Shown: positions 1-8,044 of the stretch, one piece after another
How the letters are laid out: every line of letters begins with the position of its first letter
Position numbering within the stretch: position 1 is the stretch's first letter
Source of the DNA: Stenocarpella maydis
Lineage: Eukaryota > Ascomycota > Sordariomycetes > Diaporthales > Diaporthaceae
NCBI GenBank assembly: GCA_002270565.1
Contig: NQMI01000047.1
Span: 54,274 to 66,260 of the forward strand
Length of the DNA: 11,987 nucleotides
Reading direction: 5' to 3'
Translations under genes and position numbers: made by a program
Notes under the pieces: generated by a model
Database searches by the model: none
The model's input: the letters and a program-made list of their open reading frames with translations, nothing else
Told to the model about the DNA's origin: nothing

Positions 1-118
1 TTCAAAGTATAAAAAAAAGTTGAAAGAATAAAAGCTTAAGATATAAAAAAGTTAAGATAATAAAAAGTTAAGATATAAAAAAGTTAAAAGATTAAAAGTT
101 AGTATAAAAAGTAAGAAA
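1..118. repeat. A-rich degenerate tandem repeat
   Basis: The core aaaaagttaagata(ta) recurs four to five times with small changes in length and sequence, for example near 37-60, 60-77 and 78-100. The period is roughly 20-27 bases. It could be the tail of an old element or a simple minisatellite. The left border lies outside the window. Confidence 0.55.
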
Positions 119-1189
119 ACAAATTATGTCTGCTATTCAGAAAGCTATTACTTCTCTTCCGCGACCACTGCGAGACCAAAAAATCATTATTCTTAATTTT
201 TTACTACTAAAAGAAGTATTAACAATCTAAAAAAACTAGATCCACCCAAGCCTTACCTAACCCTTCTATTACCTCACGCACCACTAACTAGGAGTCTGAG
301 CTTATACTTTGAAACGTTCCCTAAGTATATGTCTGGTGATCTTGCTCATAGCATCTGTGTGAGTTTCCTTATATCCTATTTTAGTGGCTGCCTTAGTATA
401 CTTACTTAGCAAGAGTTCTAAAGGAGGCATATTTGGAAGCTTATTAATTAGATCGGAATGCACATTAATAATATAGTTATAAAACTACCTTAGAAAAATC
501 TTCTTAGCATCTTGCAAAATCGTAAAGGTAACCCTTAATATGGTAAACATAATTAGCGTAAGTATTATCTTAAAATCCTTAAAGCAATCAATACTTAAAG
601 AAAGAGATTATAAATCGGGCGTAGTACCTTGGAGAGTTTATTTAGTATAGTTGCCGCCCCATCTGCCGCATGATAACAGTTGCGAATGTTTACGATTACA
701 ACAACTAAGAAGGCGCCAGATAATTGCAAGAGCCAGCCCCAATAAAGCGTTATATCCTAGCAGAGTTAACGATATGATTACTTTTTCGATAAGCGGCTTA
801 ACTATTTTATATGCCCTTAATAAAAATAATCATTTAAAAACGCTTCCTTTGATTAGAGTGCTGAGGCAAGACTGTAGGTACTTGTGAGCCTTTAGGGCTT
901 TTAAAAAGAGAAAGAATAGTTTGAGTAGCTCAGATTTATATATTAAGAAGAGGGTTTACAGGATGTAAAGACCCTTACTTCTGCCCTTAAGGTTATATAT
1001 CTTAATATTCATTATAAAGGCCTTATGAAGCGGTAATTTATAGATCTAGTTTTATAAAAGGATTGCGTTCAGCTAGAAGTAGGTGCAGATACCCTCTTTA
1101 TAAATAGGAGGAGGATTATAAATTTTAAAGACCCTAATGATAGGAGGCGATTGCTTTTTGCCCTTTCCCTTCTCTTCTTAGCTTAATTA
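119..1189. other. Gene-free AT-rich stretch
   Basis: No supportable gene. A 34-codon ATG frame at 126-230 begins MSAIQKAITSLP and is locally less AT-rich, but it is short and matches nothing I recognise. A frame open from 651 to 887 has only a TTG at its start, directly after a TAG, and is also unrecognised. Both may be scraps of a decayed element. The segment 640-740 is a little richer in G and C than its surroundings. Confidence 0.5.
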
Positions 1190-3753
1190 AGGAGGAGAAG
1201 ATATAGTAATGATAAAGCTTATTTAATTAGAGAGGCTTAATAATTTAATAATAAGATTAATAATTAATAGTTAATAATGCTATTAGGGGGAAGTTAAAGA
1301 AAAGGATTAGTAGGGGAAAAGTAACTTTAAATATAAAAAATTAGAGAGGGGAGCTCTTATTAGAAGTATTTAAAGCAGTAAAGGTTACTATCTAGCAGAA
1401 AAGGGAAGGAAGTTAAGTAATTTACTAGCTTAAGTGATTCACTTATCTTAAGGCTCCCCTTTTAATAAAAGCCCACCTTTCTGCTATAACCTCTAACCTA
1501 ACTACTTCTTTTATAATTACTATACCTCAGCTGATTTCTGATTAGCATAATATAACTTGCATTATTAAGACTTAAAAGCTGCTATAATTATTAACCTCTA
1601 CCCTTAAAACTTGTTATCTGCCCTCCATTACCTAATTTCTCCTTACCTTAGCACCCTTTTCCCTGGTCTAATTGATTAGAAAGATATCTTCCTTAAGCTA
1701 GTAAATAATAAAGAAAGGTAAGGGAAAGAAGAAGGGATCCCCGTTAATCTAGTTTACAGCTATTAATAGTCTAAAGGGCTAAGTTAGCCCTATGAATAAT
1801 CTTAATGCCCCTATACCTACTATTAAGTACTCAGACTCTTCTGATTAGGTTAGCCTTAAAGTATAACTTTTAGTATTGCCCTTTATTATAAATTTTGATA
1901 ATATTAACCCTATATAGCAGCTGAGATTTCTTAACTAATGTAATATTTGTAATTAAGAAAACTAAGATTATAGAGCTAGTACAGACCTAATAAAAGACCT
2001 GATTGAAACTAGAATCCTTAATAATAGGTTAATACTCTCCTAAGCTTTTAATATATTAGACCTTTTAGTACAACTGCTATTCTTTTAGAACTAAAAATGG
2101 GGGCATAGTGATTATGTGCAGCAGGTAGTAGATATATATTTTAAGGGTATTAATCCTTATTCTTAGTTTGAAGACCCCCCTGAGCAGAAGAATTTATTTA
2201 GCACTCACTATAGTGACTTCCTTATAACTCTTTATAATATAGAAGATCACCTAGCTTAAGAGGCATGCTTATATATTAATCATATTCTAGGGCTTATTAA
2301 TTAGTAGCTAATTGATTTTAGTAACCTGGTCTTTATAGTGCCTATAATTTATGATATAATGGAGAACCCCCTAGATTATGGAGATACTACTTACTAAAGG
2401 ACAGCTAGAGGTTTATCATTTAAGTTATATATACCTTAGGCTATTAGGTATTAAGCATCTTTAATAGGGATACTAAATAGCTTAGTATAATTAATACTCA
2501 TCCTAATTAAAGAACTCATAATAAGATATACCCCTAATAAGGCTGGATTGCATTATATACTTCCTTAACTTTTGCTTTTTAACTTAAAGGATTCTTAAAT
2601 ATAGGCATATATAGTAATCTAAGTAAAGGTTATGCTGCAGCTGGGATTAACTGCCTATAGACTCCTTATGGCCATTTATATTACCTTTTTCTTCTAGGAG
2701 AATTATGGAAAGAATGGCTAGGAGTTTAAAGACTGGATTAAGATTAGGCTACTTAAATCCGCCCCTCTTAGCTTACCCGCTAAGAAAGCCTTAGCTCTTA
2801 TTTAGGGTTTTACTATCTGATTAGAAATTAATAGATCTAAGCATCTAATTAGGGGCATCTAGAATACTCTAATTATTAGCTATAATAAGTATAAGAGACT
2901 TATAGTAGGAAAGAATATTATATATTCTTAGGCTGATATCTTAGGAATAAATAAGGGAGAGATTAAATATTACACTATACCTAGTATAGGATTAGAGCTG
3001 GGATAAAATCTGCTAGGCTTCCTTATAGTGAGATTTAATAAGGCTGATCTTTTAAGGCCTACTAATATTTAGACTTCTAGGTTGAGTAAAACTCCTATTA
3101 CCTCTAATAGCTTGAAGAACTGGCTACCTATTCTAACATCTAAGATACCTGGTGCAATCGTAAAGGATTTAATTATAATATTTGGGCTTGGACTTTATAA
3201 GGACCTATTTAAGACACTTAAGCCTCTGCCTTAAGCAGATGGGGTATAGACATATAGAGAAGATAGTCTTAGGATATTAAGTAAAGTAAGAATTACTCTA
3301 TAAATGCCTAATTAAAGTAGGGCCGGAATGCTATAGGGTAACTCTATTAAACTTCTCTTACAGTAGATATTAGAGGTAAGCATTAGGAATATATCTTTAG
3401 GAGGAAATATAAATATAGGTGGGATAACCCCTAAGTGATTGGGTATCTTAAGGTCTTTATTATTATCTCTATCCTTTATTCTGGCTATACCGCTACTATA
3501 TTATCTATTGCCTGCCGTGATAAGAATCATATTGATTTAGGAGTATAATTGGAATGCAAGTAAGTGGGTGGGGACTGAGGAAGCGAATTATTGGGTTCTT
3601 ATACCGGTAATTAGTAATAGCTATTAATCCTAGGCTTATAAGAAGGCAGCTAAGCAAGAGGAGAAGAATTGCAGATTGAGCGTACTATAGCAGAATGAAA
3701 GTAGGGATAAGCGGGCTAGGAATTGGGAGCTATAAAGGGTCCAATAGAGCTGA
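1190..3753 (+). pseudogene. Long RIP-decayed ghost reading frame, unrecognised
   Basis: One plus-strand frame (codons starting at 1190, 1193 and so on) reads for about 850 codons without an obvious frameshift and ends at TGA 3751-3753. It is crossed by dozens of stops, nearly all TAG or TAA, which RIP makes from CAG, CAA or TGG; internal TGA is rare (near 1210, 1435, 2818 and 3433). In 2161-2400 this frame has 5 stops against 9 and 12 in the other two plus frames, and it has no TGA there while the third frame has five. The C-terminus still looks coding, with AAKQEEKN and ESRDKRARNWEL before the final stop. Coding-like stretches also include HSDYVQQVVDIYF (about 2104-2142) and FEDPPEQKNLF. I recognise no family, so no function is given. 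It may be a transposon protein or a decayed duplicated gene. The start is a guess; coding-like sequence fades upstream of about 1190. Confidence 0.35.
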
Positions 3754-4300
3754 ATTTGGGTGGCTTATTTGATTAAAGGAGAAAAGTAATTTTGGTTGTT
3801 TTAAATGGACTATTGCTTATTCTTTATAATAGTCTAAAGAGGGGTGTGTTCTAGGGTTTAGGGGAATCAGTATGTTTTGGAATCTGGAGGAAAACTAGCC
3901 TTGGTATTATTCCCCCCCCCCCTCCCAGACTATAAGAAGGGGCCTTCCTGCATTGCTTTTGAGAAATTTCTAGTCCTAGAGAATTAATCTTTTTATACCC
4001 TATAAATTTGTATCTATCTGATATATATGTGTGTACTGTGAAATTATTTCTTGTGCTTTCTTTTTCTGCCTTTCCTTTTTGGCACTCTTTATTCCCTTTA
4101 TAACTCTCTTATTGCGTTAGGGGCTCCTCTTCTTGCCTTCCACGCTCCTCTTGGGGTGGTTGCTTGATTAGGGCTCTGGCAGAACGTGTGCCTTTTTGTG
4201 TATGTGGAGGTTTTGTCCTCTCGCTCTCCCTCATGGCCCGTTTTCAATATAAGGTCCTTTAGTACTATATTCTTATTACTTAAGAGTAAGAGTATATCCA
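3754..4300. other. Less-mutated spacer, possible LTR or UTR
   Basis: This stretch after the ghost frame is clearly richer in G and C, above all 4080-4260, and contains a run of 11 C at 3912-3922. It has no convincing gene: the 67-codon minus-strand frame here (4301-4098) runs from AT-rich into GC-richer sequence and resembles nothing known. It may be an LTR or untranslated part of one of the neighbouring elements, or an unrelated fragment that escaped RIP. No repeat partner was found in the window. Confidence 0.35.
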
Positions 4301-4865
4301 TCTAGTATCCTCCTATATACTAGTCTTAAATCTTTTACTTAATATATACTTAATAATTATACTAGGCATACTACTTCTGTATTTCTAAGTTTCATAGATA
4401 GGTTAAAGGATAGTTAGATTATAACTCTAGTATAGTATATTTCTATTTTAAGATATAGTTAGTAATGCTCTAATACTTTAATTTATCTTATTTATAAAGC
4501 CTAAATATCTTTATTAGATTATGTTATTATAAGAAGAAATTCTTCTTGATTTTATTAGTATAATGTATTTTATATTAGTTAGAAATATATAATACCTATA
4601 AGATCTTATAGTATTTCTAGTATTATTAATATAATTTAGAGTTATCCAAGGGGAATCTTACTAATAGTTAGGCCATTTTAGCCTCTTAAACTACTATATC
4701 TTTATTCCTTCTTATGATTATTATTTAAGTAATATTAGTATCTAATACTACTAATAGTACTTTACTTATTTATTTACAAGGGTTTAAGTTTATTAGTGCT
4801 AAAGGTGCTACTTAATTAGTAATAGTCTTAATTTCTTATTATTCTATTATTACTAGTATCTTAAT
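4301..4865 (-). other. Probable downstream part of the gypsy remnant
   Basis: Read on the minus strand this follows directly on the gag remnant. Short coding-like runs are visible, for example NGLTISKIPLG and MKLRNTEVVCL, broken by TAA and TAG. I could not find a protease active-site motif or any reverse transcriptase motif, so pol is either truncated here or too decayed to read. Treat the link to the gag remnant as position-based inference. Confidence 0.3.
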
Positions 4866-5730
4866 CTTAGGCACCTTAGGGAACCATCCTAAGACCTCTT
4901 TATCTAAAAGGTATATAGGGTAATAGTTTATAAAGTGGGCTATTTAATTAAGTTTAGTATAAATTTTAAGCTTAGTCTTAGTAGTATTATTAGCTTGCTA
5001 GTTTTCTAATATAGGCTTCTAATTATTCTTCTTCTTACTTTAATAATTACATATAAAGTAGCCCTTCTTACTATAATTATAGCACCTAATATTCTTCTTC
5101 TTCTTCTTTAGCTATTATTAAGCTATATTAAGCTCTGTATATTCTATATATCATTCTAAAACTATAGTTCTAGGCTGATAGCATTTTCTAGTATAGCCTT
5201 ATACTAAAAGTTACTAGAGCTATTACCTTCTTTTTTATATAATATTTATATAATTGGTTACGAATTTTAATATCTAGTTTATTATAAAATTTAAAAATAT
5301 AAATATTATTTATATAATTAGTTTATATATAAATATATTTAAATTTTACTATATATATTAAAGTAACTTCTTTTTACCTAAGCTTTATAAGTTCTTATTT
5401 AGCCTATTATTCTTTATTTAAATCTTAAAAGAGAGTCCTTAGGATAGCTTTATAGCCTTTATAAGTACTAAAGATCTCTTAGGTTTATATTTATATTATA
5501 TAAAGTCTTTATTTTTAAGTAATCCTTAAGGTAGAGTTTAAATTATATAAGGACTTATTCTTTTAAGTAAAATACTATTTATATAACCTATTTTCTATTA
5601 GGTTAGATATTTAGTTTATAGAACTATTAGTAGGCCTTAACCTAGGTTAAATAGGCTTAGAGTTATTCTAGGGTTCTATTATAGGATATAGGAGTATTAA
5701 ACTTTATATACTCTTTAGCTAGAGTAGGTA
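4866..5730 (-). pseudogene. RIP-decayed Ty3/gypsy-type retrotransposon gag
   Basis: Gag is the capsid/nucleocapsid protein that packages element RNA. Three minus-strand segments carry family features of fungal Ty3/gypsy Gag in the right order. The first, 5728 to about 5518, reads EYIKFNTPISYNRTLE, then AYLT, and ends FKLYLKDYL, matching the start of the capsid domain. The second, about 5395-5190, reads KFYNKLDIKIRNQLYK and then AL-TF-IRLY, matching the capsid C-terminal half and the segment after it. The third, 5084-4866, has the zinc knuckle and then IYLLDKEVLGWFPKVPK, matching the short C-terminal motif of these Gags. The three segments lie in three different frames, so at least two indels have occurred besides many TAA/TAG stops that stand mostly where Gln is expected. 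The family call is from memory of conserved patterns, not a search. The protein is dead. The 5' LTR would lie to the right, where the Tc1 element now sits. Confidence 0.7.
5043..5084 (-). other. Decayed CCHC zinc knuckle in gag
   Basis: The minus strand reads C-Y-N-Y-S-K-K-G-Y-F-I-C-N-Y. Spacing is exactly C-x2-C-x4-H-x4-C, but the second Cys, the His and the last Cys are all Tyr. Each change (TGY to TAY, CAY to TAY) is a single CpA to TpA event on one strand or the other. Zinc knuckles bind the element's RNA; this one could no longer hold zinc. Confidence 0.7.
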
Positions 5731-5968
5731 TATTAATAATATTAATAGCTACTTATAAGGTATAGATATTTTACTAGAGTAGTTTTATTTCTTTATTTTA
5801 ATAAGTTTAAGTATTTATAAAACTATAAAAATGGTTTATTGTAGTGATTATCTTTTAGTATTCTTAAGGAATAATGAATATATATTTGTATTAGCTATCT
5901 CCTACTAGAGGTTATACTAAGGAGTATTATTATTACTATTGTTACTAAATCTAGATATTATAAAAGTA

Positions 5969-5998
5969 CAATGCCCTGGGATCCCGAAGTTACCCTGG
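5969..5998 (+). repeat. Left terminal inverted repeat of the Tc1 element
   Basis: It starts CAATGCCCTGGGATCCCG and matches the reverse complement of 7658-7687 at 29 of 30 positions; the one difference is C here against T in the right end read inward. The outer flank is TA. Confidence 0.92.
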
Positions 5999-6110
5999 CA
6001 GAGATCTACGCTTTATTTACCGCATATGGAATTATATCCATTAACTTGATTGTATAGCGTTAATTATGGGCGTGGGTTACCCATATACAACGGTACATGC
6101 AGAGTACAAA

Positions 6111-6139
6111 TCCTCATGAATCCTCATCATCCTCATCAT
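6111..6139. repeat. Short TCCTCATCA-type tandem repeat
   Basis: Three units (tcctcatgaa, tcctcatcat, cctcatcat) lie between the end of the transposase frame and the left end of the element. This is probably simple replication slippage without function. Confidence 0.5.
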
Positions 6140-6152
6140 TTATCGTGAAACT

Positions 6153-7436
6153 TTACCATGGTGTTGGGTACCCGTCTCTTTGCAAGCACTCGCAACAATG
6201 CTCTAGCACACTCATATAGACCTTCCGAAGGAAGTTCTCGTCAATCGACCACCAGGCTTCTTGTATGGCTGCCCGAAGCTCATCACCAGCAAGGTCCTCA
6301 ATATTGTAGTTAAAGTCTAGCCATCTCTTCATTTCCACCCAGACATTCTCAATGGGATTCAGATTAGGACTGTATGGCGGCTAGTTGGCGACCTTAATCC
6401 GCAATGCACTAAGGGCATCTCGAGGATATCGTGATCGATGGGAAGGAGCATTATCATGCATAAAGTAGGTATCTGGGTTAACTTCCATCACCATATGAAT
6501 CAAGGGCGTGATTTCCTGGATGTAGTGTAGTGAGTTTATTCGCGTGCCCTGAGGCCACACATAGCAGGGCCCCTTTTGGTCGCCCACGAAGATGCCCCAA
6601 AACATCCAGCCATCATGCTTTTGCTTCCTGGCAATATCGTACGTGCTGAGGTCCTTATAGACCTTCATAATCAGCCACTGAGGACCACAAGGGAGGTTTC
6701 TAATGATCGATTCATCACTAAACGCAATCGGCAAGTTAGCATGCAAGTAAGGGTCCCATTAACTCTCATCGGGCCAATTAGCCAACACCCATCTGCAGTA
6801 CGCCTTCCGATAATCACGAGTCTATTTGGTATACTTTAACTTTGTCCTCCTCTAACGACATATATATCCCATTGAGTGTAGAGCCATATGAACCATTTTA
6901 TGGCCACAGTATTGAATCTCAGGGACAACGAAGCGGAGGTCTGACCACGGAATCTTCTGGTGACTCTCATCGGCTTGGAGGAAGTAGTCTAGAGCAAGCT
7001 TTTGCTCCTCTGAGAGACCACGATAGGTGTGGTACTTATTCTTCTGAGGCATTGGGCGCTTAGCATTAACAGCGCGCCTGACCTGGGCAGATGAACAAGG
7101 AAATTTAACACGGTCTGCAATGTCTTGCCACGAGAGCTCTGGGAAAGCCTCATGAATTCCTTTAATTTGGACAGTTTGGTCACATGTCAGGTCACGATTC
7201 CTCGCTTTCTGGGTCTTCTGAAGGCTTCGTGGGGGTGGTTTAAAGAGAAGTCTAGCAGTAGGTATATTTGGTATTACATTTTCAGTCCCGGCGCCATACA
7301 TGAATTGTTCATATCAGTAGTACCGATACACAGCGCCATGCTCTGAATATGCAACAGATCTGGGCGTATATAGTACCATTCGAACGTTCAGATCGAGCTG
7401 ACCAAGAGGACGTCTTGTTTGCCCAGTTGAGGCCAT
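6153..7436 (-). pseudogene. Tc1/mariner transposase (DD34E), five internal stops
   Basis: The enzyme cuts and pastes the element through a DDE catalytic triad. One frame without indels runs from ATG 7436-7434 to TAA 6155-6153, 427 codons. The N-terminal piece has RRPLGQLDLNVR, as I recall from fungal Tc1 proteins, and a helix-turn-helix-like region (SWQDIADRVKF near 7120). Catalytic residues are visible: first D in IAFSDES (about 6720), second D in MHDNAPSH (about 6450), third E in PNLNPIENVW just after the last stop. There are 86 residues between the two D and exactly 34 between the second D and E. Internal stops are TGA 7316-7314, TAG 6854-6852, TAG 6824-6822, TAA 6761-6759 and TAG 6380-6378. 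The last one replaces the conserved Trp of the WPPYSP motif, a G to A change that is CpA to TpA on the other strand. The frame stays open upstream to an ATG at 7622, so the start is not certain; an ATG at 7301 is also possible. Confidence 0.85.
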
Positions 7437-7657
7437 CGTAAGGTTGTGCAATTGAGGAGTGTTGTCGAGTGCAAATGAAGGGGGCACGCGGGCGCAAGCG
7501 CTGTGGCGGGTGTTAGCGACTCTCGTGGGGTTGCAGATAAGTACTCCTCCCGACCGTTGACGTAAGCGAGTGGCGAAGTACTCCTCGAAATCCTCAAGGT
7601 GAGAGAATACACTGTACGTCATTTAAATGGGTACTTGGCCAATAAAGTCCTCAAGGA

Positions 7658-7687
7658 CCAGGATAACTTCGGGATCCCAGGGCATTG
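7658..7687 (-). repeat. Right terminal inverted repeat of the Tc1 element
   Basis: It ends GGGATCCCAGGGCATTG, followed by TA at 7688-7689, and is the partner of 5969-5998 with one mismatch in 30. A short aataaag at 7641-7647 mirrors ctttatt at 6011-6017 at almost the same distance from the ends, perhaps a weak subterminal repeat. Confidence 0.92.
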
Positions 7688-7689
7688 TA

Positions 7690-8044
7690 CAAGGTTCTTA
7701 GACCATGCGCCTCGGCGAAATGTGGGCCCTTGGCTGCTGTTGCCTGACTACTGCTACCACTACGCACGGCTGTGAGTCCCATGAGAGGGACCTTGGACGA
7801 AACGAGATAACGGGACTACCCGTATACACGTACGCATAACTACACCCACACACACACACAAATATATATAGACACGTGGTGTAACTGATTTTATCTGTCT
7901 CCCGTCCCTGACAACACCTTTCTCTGCCCTAGTGATTACACAGCTGAAGAGCTTAGACAACCCTCTTGCTATTGCTCCTCAACTCTTCACAGCCTTCAGG
8001 GTCTACGCACAGTGTCTTCGCCATCACCCTGACAGAAAATCACA
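7690..8044 (+). promoter_or_regulatory. Upstream region of the AAA ATPase gene
   Basis: This 355-bp stretch separates the transposon from the start codon and must hold the core promoter and 5' leader. Seen in it: a (CA)7 run at 7847-7860, followed at once by an AT-only run, aatatatata, at 7861-7870 that could act as a TATA-like or nucleosome-poor element. Pyrimidine-rich leader sequence lies near 7893-7990, as is common before fungal starts. The start context is cacaATGG, with A at -3 and G at +4. No particular factor site can be named. If regulatory sequence once lay further upstream, the transposon has displaced it. Confidence 0.45.

Larger units (their letters stand above)
1..5966. other. 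AT-rich block with RIP-type decay
   Basis: Nearly the whole stretch is A/T with very many TA dinucleotides, in sharp contrast to the GC-rich gene at 8045-11214. Where an old protein can be recognised (gag, 5730-4866), conserved Cys, His, Gln and Trp codons are changed in the way expected from CpA to TpA on either strand. This is the signature of repeat-induced point mutation in Pezizomycotina, which acts on duplicated DNA during the sexual cycle. The block therefore most likely consists of old transposable elements. No intact gene was found in it. RIP indices were not calculated; the assignment rests on reading the sequence. Confidence 0.8.
5969..7687 (-). mobile_element. Tc1/mariner DNA transposon, complete ends, dead transposase
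   Basis: The 1719-bp unit is bounded by near-perfect 30-bp inverted repeats and flanked by TA at 5967-5968 and 7688-7689, the target duplication of the Tc1/mariner superfamily. Inside, the minus strand encodes a DD34E transposase with five in-frame stops. Base composition is much less AT-rich than the block on its left, so it has had little RIP and probably arrived later. With both ends intact it could in principle still be moved by a related active transposase elsewhere in the genome. It fills the space between the AT-rich block and the promoter of the AAA gene. Confidence 0.9.

Noticed and set aside
651..887. 78-codon plus-strand open frame in the AT-rich block
   Set aside because: It has only a TTG start directly after a TAG, is unlike any known protein and lies in decayed sequence. 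It is most likely a chance opening or a scrap.
4098..4301. 67-codon minus-strand open frame with ATG
   Set aside because: It runs from AT-rich into GC-richer sequence with no domain, no coding bias and no supporting context.
4301..4865. Possible gypsy protease or reverse transcriptase after gag
   Set aside because: No protease active-site motif or YxDD-type motif could be read in any minus frame, so pol was not annotated.
1..5966. CRISPR array or phage-like system in the repeat-rich block
   Set aside because: There are no regularly spaced identical repeats, and the introns and RIP pattern point to a fungal nuclear genome.
6576..7346. Plus-strand open frames at 6576-6839, 6842-7063 and 7125-7346
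   Set aside because: They are antisense shadows of the minus-strand transposase frame.
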